A stretch of 51,340 nt of DNA from Firmicutes bacterium UBA4882 (GCA_002399265.1 DHDG01000008.1:74686-126025); one strand, 5' to 3'. Counted from the stretch's first letter, positions 24,934-34,641 are shown. Notes: a model not told the origin generated them from the sequence alone. Numbers and translations are program-made.

Positions 24934-26055
24934 ATGGCAGCAGCCACAATGAAAGATGTCGCCGAGCGGGCTGGGGTGTCGACAACGACAGTTTCGCATG
25001 TAATCAATCAGACCCGCTTTGTTTCGGAAGAAAATCGCAGCAAAGTGCAGGAGGCCATGAAGGCGCTGGGATATCAGCCCAATGCTATCGCCAAAAGCCT
25101 GCGGCAGAAATCGACCAACACAATCGGTTTAATGATCTCGGATATCGCCAACCCTTTCTTCACCAGTTTGATCCGGGGCGTTGAGGATGTCGCCAATGCT
25201 GCCGGGTTCAACCTGATTCTGTGTAACACGGATGAAAAGCCTGAGAAGGAATACACCTACCTGGATGTATTGCAGCAAAAGCAGGTAGATGGGGTAATCG
25301 TGGCACCAACCGGGGAAAATCTTGATTATTTTGAGGCTCTGGTTGATAACGGGTTTCCCATGGTTTTTATCGACAGGCGCCTGGAGGGGATCGCCTGTCC
25401 GGCGGTGCTGGCCGATAATGAAAATGGATCTTATGAGGCGGTTTCACATCTGATTGGGCTGGGGCACCGCCGCATTGGGATTGTGGTGGGTCTATTGGGT
25501 GTTACCAGCACCACCGAGCGGTTGCGCGGTTACAAAAAGGCGCTGGCTGAGCACGGCCTTCCGTTTGATAAGGAACTGGTATTGCCGGGTAAGTCAAAAG
25601 TTGAGAGCGGCAGGGAGGCAGCTTTGCAGCTGCTGGCACTTAATGCACGCCCCAGCGCTATTTTTGCGACTAATAACCAGATGACCATCGGTGTGATGCG
25701 TGCTTTGCATGAGCAGGGTGTGCGCTGCCCGGATGATATGGCGGTAGTAGGGTTTGACGATTTTGAATGGGCATCCGCTTTTCGTCCGCTGCTGACGACA
25801 GTAGCCCAGCCGGTCTATGATATGGGGCGGGTGGCGGCGGAGACGCTGATGGCGTGCATCCGCAATAAGGGTGAGGCGGGCGATAAGGGCGGGGCGGGCG
25901 ATAAGGGCGGAGCGGGCGTAACTGGCAAAGCGGATCGAGCAGACGCGAAGCAGGTCATCACGCTGGGATGCACGCTGGTGGTGCGCGAGTCGTGCGGGGC
26001 CGGTGGGGCTGCAGCTGCAACCGCAGAGTCCATCGCAGATGCAGGCGAAAATTAG
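24934..26055 (+). CDS. LacI-family transcriptional regulator
   Basis: Repressor, 373 residues. N-terminal HTH (residues 5-25: MKDVAERAGVSTTTVSHVIN), hinge NAIAKSLRQKSTNTIGLM, then a periplasmic-binding-like sensor (VDGVIVAPTGENLDYFEALV, DNENGSYEAVSHLIGLGHRR, FATNNQMTIGVMRALHE, DMAVVGFDDFEWA). Near the C-terminus two copies of a GDKGGAG-type repeat (nt 25870-25920) expand a loop that is usually short. Placed inside the sugar operon, it most likely binds the GCAAACGATTGC site upstream of the first gene and responds to the imported sugar or a derivative. Confidence 0.93.
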   Translation: MAAATMKDVAERAGVSTTTVSHVINQTRFVSEENRSKVQEAMKALGYQPNAIAKSLRQKSTNTIGLMISDIANPFFTSLIRGVEDVANAAGFNLILCNTDEKPEKEYTYLDVLQQKQVDGVIVAPTGENLDYFEALVDNGFPMVFIDRRLEGIACPAVLADNENGSYEAVSHLIGLGHRRIGIVVGLLGVTSTTERLRGYKKALAEHGLPFDKELVLPGKSKVESGREAALQLLALNARPSAIFATNNQMTIGVMRALHEQGVRCPDDMAVVGFDDFEWASAFRPLLTTVAQPVYDMGRVAAETLMACIRNKGEAGDKGGAGDKGGAGVTGKADRADAKQVITLGCTLVVRESCGAGGAAAATAESIADAGEN

Positions 26056-26090
26056 TTTTATTATGGCGTACCCGTTAGGGGAGATCTTAT

Positions 26091-27149
26091 TTGGACTTAT
26101 TATGTCTTGGTGAATTATTAATTGATTTTGTCCCGACTGTCCTCGGAAGGAAACTGCGGGATGTGCCTGCCTTCGAAAAGGCGGCTGGCGGAGCGCCGGG
26201 CAATGTGGCCTGCGGTTTCAGCAGGCTCGGTGGCAGCAGCGGTTTTATCGGGAAGGTCGGCAATGATGAATTCGGGCATTTCCTGGAGCAGACCCTCCAG
26301 GGATGTGGAGTTGATACTTCCTATTTATATAAGTCGGATGAAGCTTTGACCTGTCTGGCGTTTGTGTCGCTGAAGGCCGACGGGGACCGGGACTTTGCCT
26401 TTTACCGTAACCCTTCAGCAGACATGCTGCTCCGGGTTGATGAGATCCCGGTGGAGGCTGTGCGCGCGGCTAATATCTTTCATTATGGATCGATTACTCT
26501 GGTTGATGAACCGGTCCGAAGCGCAACTTTGCTGGGGGCACGGGCTGCCGGGGAGGCTGGCCGGCTGGTGTCGTTCGATCCCAATTTGCGTCCGCAATTG
26601 TGGCCCAGTCTGGAGCAGGCCCGGCAGGCTATTTTGGAGGGTATGCGCTGGGCCGGGATGGTGAAGGTTTCTGACGAGGAGCTGGCGTTTATTACGGGGC
26701 TGGAGTGTGGCGGGGGCGGCGGTGCGGATGCCGAAGGCCGTGAAGGCGAGGAGGATGCGGCTGCTGCGGCGGATGGGGCGGTGCAGGCTCTGTTTACGCA
26801 GTTCCCAAACCTGCGCATGGTGGCCCTGACATCGGGACCGGAAGGCAGTTCTTTGTATACCAGAAATCAGGCGATCAGGGTGCCTGGGTTCAGGGTGGAA
26901 GCTGTTGATACCACTGGCGCTGGCGATGGTTTTTTAGCCGGGTTGTTATTTCAGATGAACCGTCAGATTGAGGGCGGGGAGGCCGGAGGGGCATTGCCAT
27001 TTGATTGGAACAAGCCGGATCGCTTTTGGGCAGAGGCGGCGCGCTTCGGTAATGCGGTTGGAGCGATGGTCGTAACAAAGCGCGGCGGGATACCATCGAT
27101 GCCTGAGATGGCGGCGGTGGAGAGGTTTATGGCAGAGTGTGAAGTCTAG
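26091..27149 (+). CDS. PfkB-family sugar kinase
   Basis: Ribokinase/fructokinase-type enzyme phosphorylating a sugar from ATP. 352 residues. The start is TTG 26091, with GGGGAG upstream, giving LDLLCLGELLIDFVPT. Signatures: GGAPGNVACGFSRLGG (N-terminal PfkB motif) and DTTGAGDGFLAGLL with the catalytic Asp and anion hole. An acidic, Gly/Ala-rich insert (nt 26706-26783) breaks the region between FITGLEC and ALFTQFPNLRM. Last gene of the operon, followed by a terminator. Confidence 0.93.
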   Translation: MDLLCLGELLIDFVPTVLGRKLRDVPAFEKAAGGAPGNVACGFSRLGGSSGFIGKVGNDEFGHFLEQTLQGCGVDTSYLYKSDEALTCLAFVSLKADGDRDFAFYRNPSADMLLRVDEIPVEAVRAANIFHYGSITLVDEPVRSATLLGARAAGEAGRLVSFDPNLRPQLWPSLEQARQAILEGMRWAGMVKVSDEELAFITGLECGGGGGADAEGREGEEDAAAAADGAVQALFTQFPNLRMVALTSGPEGSSLYTRNQAIRVPGFRVEAVDTTGAGDGFLAGLLFQMNRQIEGGEAGGALPFDWNKPDRFWAEAARFGNAVGAMVVTKRGGIPSMPEMAAVERFMAECEV

Positions 27150-27211
27150 AAGAAGTAATTGGAATTATTATGGCAGCGTAAATTTTCGCGCAGATAATAG
27201 GCGGATTTTAG

Positions 27212-27236
27212 GACCTTCCGAAAGGAGGGTCTTTTT
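27212..27236 (+). terminator. Terminator of the sugar operon
   Basis: GACCTTCC (27212-27219) pairs with GGAGGGTC (27224-27231) over loop GAAA and is followed by five T. Confidence 0.9.
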
Positions 27237-27269
27237 CTATGGTTATGACAATCTAGATGAAGAAAAGGG

Positions 27270-27494
27270 TTAGGGGTGGGGGTGTTCTTCGTGAAGTTCT
27301 TTGATCATTTGCATCATTAAACGATGTTCCTGGCTGTTGGTTGCTTCCAGACGATCCAATCTGCATTCCAGACGCTCAAAACGATCATCATGTTTCTGGA
27401 CAATTTTGCGGATGTCGCACAAGCCTTCTCCAAATGCATTGAATTTAGAAAACATCTCCTCCAGCAGGATGTTTGTCCTTCTTGCTTCATCCAT
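27270..27494 (-). CDS. Small coiled-coil protein of unknown function
   Basis: 74 residues from ATG 27494. GGGGAGG lies 8 bases before it, in preference to TTG 27497. It is almost all helix: EARRTNILLEEMFSKFNAFG, then FERLECRLDRLEATNSQEHR with heptad Leu/Phe spacing. A shortened relative with the same SD and start context lies at 43911-44006. No function is known. It converges on the kinase operon. Confidence 0.7.
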   Translation of the reverse strand: MDEARRTNILLEEMFSKFNAFGEGLCDIRKIVQKHDDRFERLECRLDRLEATNSQEHRLMMQMIKELHEEHPHP

Positions 27495-27497
27495 CAA

Positions 27498-27796
27498 TTT
27501 CGCCTCCCCAAACTATAGTTGTGTTTCAATTTTACCATACCGGGCAAGAAAGTGAATTGTTCGAAGAAGGGGGAGGAGATTATGGCAGGGGGATTTGTAG
27601 CGCTAAGCTCTTTTTAATGTAGTGGCTCAAGCCTGCGAACATTAAAGTGTAATTGTCACTTGATAATGCCTGATCCGGGAGCTTTATGGGCGAGCAATAG
27701 AGGAAAACATATCCAGAAAGACGAAATGGCATTCTTGATAAGGTGCGATCCTTATTTGAGTGTATCGATCGGAATGATGAGAGGGTGGGTTTATCA
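27498..27796. other. Intergenic region without a supported gene
   Basis: About 300 bases. The only item is a tiny frame at 27582-27617 (MAGGFVALSSF) behind a good GGGGAGGAG site, too short to call a gene. No RNA or terminator was seen. Confidence 0.5.
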
Positions 27797-28336
27797 ATGA
27801 ATAAGTGGAGACAAGCTCTGTTGCTCACTTGCTGTTTATGTCTGGTGCTAGGCGCAGGTTTGGTTCTGGCGGACTCGATGAAGATCAAAGACATCATCGA
27901 AAGAAATACCAAAATCAGAGGCCAGGAATTGACTGTTGTTGGTGAGATCTCGGCGATTACGCATCGGGAGACAATGGGGCTTTATGTAGTTGACTTAAAT
28001 AAATCCAATTCAGAGAACGCAGATAGTGCCAAGGGGTCATCCGAAACCAGTATTTATTTGGTGAGCGATGAAACAGCAAGCATATATGTTCTGAGTACGA
28101 AGCACTATGAGGAGAAAGACAAAGCCGAATTTACCGCCTGTGTTTTGATGGATTCCAGGGATAAAGTCGGTAATGATCAGGTTCTGTTATATGATCGGCA
28201 CATTTCCGCCAAGCAAGGCCTTACATCCCCAAGCTACAGCAAATTCATGCTGGAAGATTTGTTAAAGCGGGCGGATCTGGGGAAAACGTGGGTGTTGTTG
28301 ATTGATGTTGGGGTTGAAGGCAACCATGAAAACTAA
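27797..28336 (+). CDS. Exported OB-fold-like protein
   Basis: 179 residues from ATG 27797, preceded by GAGGGTGGG. A signal peptide (WRQALLLTCCLCLVLGAGLV, cleavage near LA-DS) is followed by IKDIIERNTKIRGQELTVVG with EISAITHRETMGLYVVDL, a strand order like bacterial OB-fold (tower/BOF-type) exported proteins. The rest includes SIYLVSDETASIYVL. The function is unknown. Its last 11 bases overlap the start of the broken exported gene that follows, so they were probably one operon. Confidence 0.75.
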   Translation: MNKWRQALLLTCCLCLVLGAGLVLADSMKIKDIIERNTKIRGQELTVVGEISAITHRETMGLYVVDLNKSNSENADSAKGSSETSIYLVSDETASIYVLSTKHYEEKDKAEFTACVLMDSRDKVGNDQVLLYDRHISAKQGLTSPSYSKFMLEDLLKRADLGKTWVLLIDVGVEGNHEN

Positions 28337-28705
28337 ATGGAGAGTCGTAATTCCCATTAGCTTTGTCACGGTTTTCTTTTTAAGCATATTTGGGGTAAGC
28401 AGCCTGATCGCATTTTGATTGACAAAAGGGCTTCAAAGAAAACAGATGAGTGGAAGAGAGTATTTGATTCAAGCGAACATGACCTAATGCGGTATTTTTG
28501 TGGGGACCTTTCGGAGAAAGACAAAGCGTTGTTCAGGGTGGAAAACCGCAACAACAATGAAACCCCCGAATTGCACTTCACTGAGTGGAATGGAAACTGC
28601 GACTCGGAATGTGTAGTTATCATTGAATATCTCGAAAACAGATATCAGGTTTTGCTGCGGGCACCACTTGGCTTTTTGGAATTCCGGGATTTAGACAGCG
28701 ATTGA
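28326..28705 (+). pseudogene. Exported protein broken by a frameshift
   Basis: ATG 28326, overlapping the previous gene, encodes a signal peptide (RVVIPISFVTVFFLSIFGVS) that stops at TGA 28416. A second frame starts at the same place, TTG 28415, and continues DKRASKKTDEWKRVFDSSEH to TGA 28703. A one-base shift in the TTTT run at 28413-28416 would join the two into one exported protein of about 126 residues. Whether this is a true mutation or a sequencing error cannot be told here. No family is recognised. Confidence 0.55.
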
Positions 28706-29110
28706 ATGGATGAGCTTTGTGGGATAGCGACGTATACTCACATGTCAGGGATATACGAACCTGCTTTTTTGGTCGCCTTTACTTTCGAAGATAATAAGTA
28801 TGTATCTTCTTATGAGATGACCAAACAGTTGCATGAGGAACGTCTAGACAAATATGAGGCGGAGTTTTCAACGAATCGGGACATTCAATCACTCCTGTGG
28901 CTGCTTGGGTTTTGTGCAGTCGGTGATTTTTCGGATAGGGGGAAAGCTCTCTTATCCGAAAATGAAGACTTGATCCTGGACTTTGGTGTCACTGTACAGA
29001 CAGCTTACAACGCCTACATTGATGTCCATACAAGTCACCTGACATCTTGGGAGCGAGTAAAGGCGGGCAAATGGAATGTGGATCCATGGGCTAAATCGGA
29101 AGAGCCTTGA
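28706..29110 (+). CDS. Unknown protein, possibly the end of the broken gene before it
   Basis: 134 residues starting MDELCGIATYTHMSGIYEPA. It is in the same frame as 28415-28705 and begins at the base after that TGA, and it has no Shine-Dalgarno of its own, so it may be the C-terminal part of one longer gene cut by a stop. The content is soluble and acidic, with aromatic residues (SLLWLLGFCAVGDFSDRGKA). No family is recognised. Confidence 0.5.
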   Translation: MDELCGIATYTHMSGIYEPAFLVAFTFEDNKYVSSYEMTKQLHEERLDKYEAEFSTNRDIQSLLWLLGFCAVGDFSDRGKALLSENEDLILDFGVTVQTAYNAYIDVHTSHLTSWERVKAGKWNVDPWAKSEEP

Positions 29111-29187
29111 GGTATGAACGCGAAATAGATGTTATCGCAATATCAGTCCCAATATCGCTGAGTTGGGTGAAAACTCTTCCAGGGCAG

Positions 29188-29212
29188 GGCCTTCCTTCAG
29201 GGGAGGCCTTTT
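29188..29212 (+). terminator. Rho-independent terminator before the defence island
   Basis: GGCCTTCC (29188-29195) and GGGAGGCC (29201-29208), one G-U pair, followed by TTTT. Confidence 0.85.
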
Positions 29213-29458
29213 ACGATTGGCGTTGCTGGTTTTGACATAGCAGAGAAGGGGTTGCCCCGCACAACGACGGAGCGAACGGATGTTTCCGACGGCAAATGAC
29301 GGATTAGAATGGTAGACTCTAATATTGAAGGAAAGCGCATTGCGCAGATTCACAGAGATAGCAGGGGAAATAGGGTTGTGCATCCAATTATTGCATAGTG
29401 ACAATGCAACACCATGTTTATGTTCTTGTAGAGAAGTCACAACCTCAAATGAGAATGG
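29213..29458. promoter_or_regulatory. Leader region of the defence operon with an inverted repeat
   Basis: No gene is supported. TTGCAT (29391-29396) and ATGCAA (29404-29409) form an inverted repeat with a 7-base centre, 50 bases before the first defence gene; it could be an operator. No convincing -10/-35 pair was found. Confidence 0.4.
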
Positions 29459-30955
29459 ATGAAATGGAGTGTCAGTTATATGAGGTCTATTTCACTGCCA
29501 CCGTATGCACCGATACTCATTGAATCTACACGCGCTATCGGATATACGCTAGAATCGGCAATAGCCGACGTTGTAGATAATAGTGTCTCGGCAGTAGCTT
29601 CGTCTATTGAAATCTCCTTCTTCCCGATTGGGGATTCATATATAGCAATGCTTGATAACGGTTACGGGATGAATTCTATTGAACTCGAAAATGCCATGCG
29701 CTATGGTAGTCAAAATCCGAATGATAAGCGGGTTGCTACAGATTTGGGCCGTTTCGGGCTGGGGTTAAAAACTGCTTCTCTGTCACAGTGTCGCACATTA
29801 ACAGTTGCCAGCAAAAAAAGGGGCATCATTGAAGTCCGCCGATGGGACATAGATCATGTAATCAAGACTGGAGGCTGGTCACTCATAGTACTTGATGCCG
29901 TGGATGAGATTAACGCAATACCCCGCATTGATAGCCTGAGAGAGTTAGAAAGTGGTACGCTGGTTGTTTGGCAAAATCTTGATAGGCTTAGAACCGGTGA
30001 ATTGGATTTTGGCCGTTCTATGGCCAGGAAGATGGATGATGTCCGCACCCATCTCTCACTGGTGTTCCATAGATATCTCAGCGGAGAATCTGGGTTGGGA
30101 AAATTGCAGATCAAGATGAACGGGATTGCCATTAATCCCGCAGATCCGTTTCTGACGCGTAAAAACACACAAATAATGGCTGATGAAGAGTTACTAGTTG
30201 AGGGTGCAAGGGTTGTTGTTCGTCCATATATACTCCCTCACATTTCAAACTTGTCTGCGGATGAGATTAAAGAACTTGGCGGCAGAGAAGGACTGCGCAA
30301 GAGTCAAGGATTTTACGTGTACAGGAATAAACGCCTTTTGGTTTGGGGGACATGGTTTCGAATGATGCGGCAGGGCGAGCTTTCAAAGCTGGCTCGGATT
30401 CAGATTGACATACCAAATGATTTGGACAGTCTTTGGACGCTCGACATTAAGAAGTCAACGGCGGTTCCCCCTGAGACTGTCAGGAACAATCTCGGTTCAG
30501 TTATTGAGAGGATTGCGGAACACAGCAAACGCACTTGGGTATTTCGTGGGAAGAAAGAAACACACGAGTCGATCGTACATGTTTGGCTTCGGTTCAAAGG
30601 GAGGCAAGGGGGATCGTATTACGCCATTAACAGAGATCATCCGCTAGTTGAAGTTTTCAATGACGCATCTTCACAAATAAAGAGAAACATTGAAAACTTA
30701 TTGAACGCGATTGAGACAGGCCTTCCATTAAGTTCGCTCTATTTGGACATGAACTCAGACAAGCCCGTCGAAAACGACTCAGATATAGCCTTGCCAGAAG
30801 TTGAAAGACTGCTACAAGACTTACTTGCCCAAGTAACCACAAGTGCCGGAAAAGAGGAATTGATGGATAGGCTTGCTGTTTCGGAGCCATTTGTCAACTA
30901 CCCTCAACTTATAGAAAAGTACAAGACAGGAGGAAACACAAATGGCGGGAACTAA
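29459..30955 (+). CDS. GHKL (MutL/paraMORC-type) ATPase of a restriction system
   Basis: 498 residues. GHKL ATP-binding domain at the N-terminus: AIADVVDNSV (Asn-box, Mg-binding), MLDNGYGM (G1), RFGLGLKTASLS (G2) and SGTLVVWQNL. The C-terminal half is a MORC-like transducer region (ETVRNNLGSVIERIAEHSKR). It lacks the MutL endonuclease motif. Family knowledge: such ATPases occur in phage-restriction operons together with Z1, DUF4420 and AIPR proteins, where they are thought to form ATP-gated DNA clamps. Starts at ATG 29459 or, more like relatives, ATG 29480 (MRSISLPPYAP). Overlaps the Z1 gene by 14 bases. Confidence 0.88.
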   Translation: MKWSVSYMRSISLPPYAPILIESTRAIGYTLESAIADVVDNSVSAVASSIEISFFPIGDSYIAMLDNGYGMNSIELENAMRYGSQNPNDKRVATDLGRFGLGLKTASLSQCRTLTVASKKRGIIEVRRWDIDHVIKTGGWSLIVLDAVDEINAIPRIDSLRELESGTLVVWQNLDRLRTGELDFGRSMARKMDDVRTHLSLVFHRYLSGESGLGKLQIKMNGIAINPADPFLTRKNTQIMADEELLVEGARVVVRPYILPHISNLSADEIKELGGREGLRKSQGFYVYRNKRLLVWGTWFRMMRQGELSKLARIQIDIPNDLDSLWTLDIKKSTAVPPETVRNNLGSVIERIAEHSKRTWVFRGKKETHESIVHVWLRFKGRQGGSYYAINRDHPLVEVFNDASSQIKRNIENLLNAIETGLPLSSLYLDMNSDKPVENDSDIALPEVERLLQDLLAQVTTSAGKEELMDRLAVSEPFVNYPQLIEKYKTGGNTNGGN

Positions 30956-33698
30956 AGCTGAAATACTGGAAGGCCTTATTTCTACTGCGATTAACTCAGA
31001 ATATCCAGACGTTCCTCCTTCCGAAACGGTCTTTGACGAGAAAGTGGAAGCGTTGCGGCAGCTGTTAGCAAATTTATATCCTGTTAGCGACGAAGAGTTT
31101 GCAGAAATTAAACGCAAGTTAAAAGCAAACATTGTTGTTCAGATGGATCTAGGCGTCCTTATAAAAGATCGACGACAACATCTGCCGTGGCTTTCTGCAA
31201 GACGTGAGTCGATGGACTTCTTTTTTTGGAATCGATATAAGACATACTTGGATCAGGTAAAGAAATGGAATCCTCGCGTTATAGGGAATATGGGACGAGT
31301 TTCAGATGAAATTGTGGATTATCTTGGCGATCCTGCAAGCGATGCACCGTTTCAGCGACGCGGTCTTGTGCTTGGCGATGTGCAGTCTGGCAAAACAGCG
31401 AACTACACTGCTATTTGCAATAAGGCAGCTGACGCAGGATATCGCGTAATTATTGTCCTTGCCGGAATGATGGAAAACCTACGGCAACAGACCCAGGAAC
31501 GACTAGATGCGGAATTCTCAGGCAGAATGAGCCAATACCTACTCGATCCCAAACAGGAAATTGAGAATGTGCCTGTCGGCGTGGGCAAATATGGTCAAGA
31601 AAAGCAAGTAGCGACGTTTACTTCTGTCACAAAAGACTTTGACAAGAACATTCTTCGTGCGCTGAAGTTATCACTTCACAATGTCAACACCACTGTGCTT
31701 TTCGTTATTAAGAAGAACAAAAGCATTCTCAACAATCTTATAAGGTGGCTAAAAAGCAACAATCTGGACGCAAGAGGAGCCATCAATCTTCCTATGCTAT
31801 TGATTGATGATGAAGCAGATAATGCTTCAGTCAACACAAAAAAGGAAGATGAAGATCCGACAGCAATTAACGATGCTATCCGTAGATTATTGAAGTTATT
31901 CAGGCAAGCCTCATACTTGGGAATTACGGCCACACCGTATGCGAATATCTTTATAAACCCTGAAACGGAAACAGAAATGCAGGGAGACGATCTATTCCCC
32001 AGAGATTTCATTTATTCATTGGCTCCACCGACGAATTACATTGGTGCCGATAATATATTCGGGGAACAGTCTCAGTTTGCTGATTCTTTGGTGGAACTCC
32101 ATCCGCAGGAGATGGATGCATTTTTTCCGTTTAATCATAAGAAGGATCTTGTCGTTGATGATCTGCCTCCGAGTATGAAAGAGGCTATTGCGTATTTCTT
32201 GCTTGTTAATGGAATCCGCGATGTCCGAGGAGATAATCGAGAGCATCGTTCAATGATGATCCATGTCAGCCGATTTACGGACGTCCAAAATCAGATCAGT
32301 GATCTGGCACATAATTGGGTTGAGGATGTTCAATCGGATGTCCGTAACTTCGCTTCACTATCCGAACAGGAAAGCGATGCCATTATGAGTATTGCTTTTC
32401 TGAAGACGGTATGGAAAAAATACAGACTCTCGGAGAAAGCAGGAGCCAATGGTATTCCCATGCTGTGGCACACATTTTTATCTAAGTATCTATTTAAGGC
32501 TATCGCTCCCGTTGCTGTTAGGTCAGTGAACCAGAAGAGTAGCTCAACGGGGTTGGATTATTATAGTCATAAGAAAGAAGGACTTCGTGTAATAGCAGTA
32601 GGCGGCAATAGCTTGTCAAGGGGCCTTACACTTGAAGGATTATGCGTTAGTTACTTTTATCGCAGATCGCAAATGTACGACACCCTTCTGCAAATGGGGC
32701 GTTGGTTTGGATATCGTCCGGCATATGAAGATTTGTTCAAAATTTGGATTAGCATTGAGGTTATTGACTGGTATGGATATATTACAGCTGCCGCGGAAGA
32801 ATTGAAATTAGAAATTGCGCGAATGAAGGACGCGAATCAAACCCCAATGGAGTTTGGCTTGAAAGTACGACAGGACCCAGCTTCGCTAATCGTAACTGCA
32901 CGTAATAAAATGAGGTCTGCCACTTCTGTGAGACGTCCGATAACAGTGTCCGGTCGTTTGCTCGAAACTCCACGCCTGAGAGCGGATAGTGCTTCACTTA
33001 AGCAAAACAATGAAGTATTTAAGGATTTTATAAATCGATTGCCCGAAATTGGACGCGCCGTTCAAAGAGAAGGAACGCGTCATTTTTGGGAAGGCGTCAG
33101 TAAGGATGAAGTTGAGCAGCTTATCCGTGATTTTAAAACACATCCCTGGCATTTGTCTTTCCAAGGAGTAGCGCTCGCTGATTTCATCAGAGATTGTACT
33201 GATATGGATAACTGGGATGTGGTCATTCCAGAAGGCGATGGTGGCGTAATAGAACTAAATTGCGGTAACAATGTGTTAAGTATTTCATCGGAGAGTCGAA
33301 TTGTAAAAGCAACAGAGGAGCAGATCAGCATCAGCGGGACAAAGGTACGTGTAGGTGCTGGAGGTGTTGCCAGGCTAGGGTTGACTGAGCAGCAACGTGA
33401 TGAGGCGGAGGCTAAATTCCGGCGTGAAAGCTCAAAGAAGCACGTTCCTGACAGCGCATACCTAAAAATAGATCGTAGCCCAATCCTCATGCTTCATATC
33501 ATCGCTGTTGACCGGATAAAGACTGATGAAAAAGGAAACCCGAAAACGCAGATTGATGCTGGTTGTGTAGTTCCAGACTATCTTTATGCATTGGGAATTG
33601 GTATCCCCGAAATGGGAAGCGAGAAAATAGCTTACTACATGGTCAACATGGTTGAGCTTAAGAATTACTTCGATGCCGAGGAGGATGAGGACGAATGA
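30942..33698 (+). CDS. Z1-domain superfamily II helicase
   Basis: 918-residue DNA translocase of the Z1 family. Walker A GDVQSGKT (145-152), motif Ia VIIVLAGMMENLRQQT, DEAD-type LLIDDEAD (about 287-294), motif III GITATPYANIF (about 328), motifs V/VI VGGNSLSRGLTLEGL and DTLLQMGRWFGYRP (about 580-593). A C-terminal domain of about 300 residues follows (FWEGVSKDEVEQLIRDFKTH). AGGAGG is placed 7 bases before ATG 30942 inside the preceding gene. It would move along or remodel target DNA for the nuclease encoded next. Confidence 0.93.
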   Translation: MAGTKAEILEGLISTAINSEYPDVPPSETVFDEKVEALRQLLANLYPVSDEEFAEIKRKLKANIVVQMDLGVLIKDRRQHLPWLSARRESMDFFFWNRYKTYLDQVKKWNPRVIGNMGRVSDEIVDYLGDPASDAPFQRRGLVLGDVQSGKTANYTAICNKAADAGYRVIIVLAGMMENLRQQTQERLDAEFSGRMSQYLLDPKQEIENVPVGVGKYGQEKQVATFTSVTKDFDKNILRALKLSLHNVNTTVLFVIKKNKSILNNLIRWLKSNNLDARGAINLPMLLIDDEADNASVNTKKEDEDPTAINDAIRRLLKLFRQASYLGITATPYANIFINPETETEMQGDDLFPRDFIYSLAPPTNYIGADNIFGEQSQFADSLVELHPQEMDAFFPFNHKKDLVVDDLPPSMKEAIAYFLLVNGIRDVRGDNREHRSMMIHVSRFTDVQNQISDLAHNWVEDVQSDVRNFASLSEQESDAIMSIAFLKTVWKKYRLSEKAGANGIPMLWHTFLSKYLFKAIAPVAVRSVNQKSSSTGLDYYSHKKEGLRVIAVGGNSLSRGLTLEGLCVSYFYRRSQMYDTLLQMGRWFGYRPAYEDLFKIWISIEVIDWYGYITAAAEELKLEIARMKDANQTPMEFGLKVRQDPASLIVTARNKMRSATSVRRPITVSGRLLETPRLRADSASLKQNNEVFKDFINRLPEIGRAVQREGTRHFWEGVSKDEVEQLIRDFKTHPWHLSFQGVALADFIRDCTDMDNWDVVIPEGDGGVIELNCGNNVLSISSESRIVKATEEQISISGTKVRVGAGGVARLGLTEQQRDEAEAKFRRESSKKHVPDSAYLKIDRSPILMLHIIAVDRIKTDEKGNPKTQIDAGCVVPDYLYALGIGIPEMGSEKIAYYMVNMVELKNYFDAEEDEDE

Positions 33699-34636
33699 CG
33701 ATAACACCTGAAATCCTCGAACAGCAGTGGAATAGTATCAAATATACGAGTGGAGGCTTTCTGCAGATTGACACACAGCATCCTCTGCAATGGCATATAG
33801 GCTACCAATCTATTAGTCAACTGACGTTACTGTTGGTCAGCGACACCGAAATCAGCGCAATTGAGTCCTCAAAGTCGATGATCGTAAGCCGCCGCAGGCG
33901 TGAATCTGATAATCGCTGGACGTTGTCGTTCGAGCTACTTCGGAATGAGCAACAAGGCGTATTTGCCATACTTTGTTGCGATATCATCGAACATTCGCGT
34001 CCTGCAACAAATGAAAAAGATGCATTGGCTCTTGTTATTAGCCGATATAAACAATGGAGTCGGTTGCTAGAAATTCAAAGAAGCGGGCTGATGGATGAGA
34101 ATAGTCGTAAAGGATTGCTTGGAGAACTATTGTTTTTGCAGGGACGTATTGAAGCGGGAAATTCGGTTTTGAGTGCAATTCAGGGCTGGGTGGGCACGGA
34201 TGGCGCTGATCAGGACTTTGTATATGAAGATAGCTGGTATGAGATAAAGAGCGTTGGTGTTTCTGCTTCGAACGTGACGATTTCCTCACTTGAGCAACTT
34301 GACTGTGTTGGTGAAGGTGAACTTGTGATAATGCGTATTGATAAGGCCGCCCCGGAAAAGACTGGGGCATTGTCTCTTAACGATGCAGTAAGGCGAATCA
34401 GCAACATGCTAACTGGCGCCCCAGATGCGCTAGATTTGTTTCGATCAAAACTAAGGGCCTATGGTTACATCGATTTACAGGAGTATTCAGAGCAGAAATA
34501 TTACTGCTCCGGTTTACAGCGGTATTATGTAAATGATATGTTTCCTGCACTCACGAGACAAAACGTTCCGCCACAAGTTGAATCCCTGCACTATGAATTA
34601 AGTCTTTCCTCGCTAGAGGACTGGCTGAAAGGGTGA
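33695..34636 (+). CDS. DUF4420-type PD-(D/E)XK nuclease
   Basis: 313 residues. Nuclease motifs: Glu144 in GLLGELLFLQ, Asp174 in GADQDFVYE, Glu183-x-Lys185 in SWYEIKSVG, then TISSLEQLD. This matches the restriction-endonuclease-like DUF4420 (PF14390) family, which accompanies Z1 helicases. ATG overlaps the Z1 stop by 4 bases, and its own end overlaps a GTG that could start the next gene. Probably the cutting subunit of the system. Confidence 0.88.
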   Translation: MTITPEILEQQWNSIKYTSGGFLQIDTQHPLQWHIGYQSISQLTLLLVSDTEISAIESSKSMIVSRRRRESDNRWTLSFELLRNEQQGVFAILCCDIIEHSRPATNEKDALALVISRYKQWSRLLEIQRSGLMDENSRKGLLGELLFLQGRIEAGNSVLSAIQGWVGTDGADQDFVYEDSWYEIKSVGVSASNVTISSLEQLDCVGEGELVIMRIDKAAPEKTGALSLNDAVRRISNMLTGAPDALDLFRSKLRAYGYIDLQEYSEQKYYCSGLQRYYVNDMFPALTRQNVPPQVESLHYELSLSSLEDWLKG

Positions 34637-34641
34637 TCAAA

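Noticed and set aside
28703..28705. TGA as a selenocysteine codon
   Set aside because: No SECIS-like hairpin was seen directly after it and the flanking protein is not a known selenoprotein.
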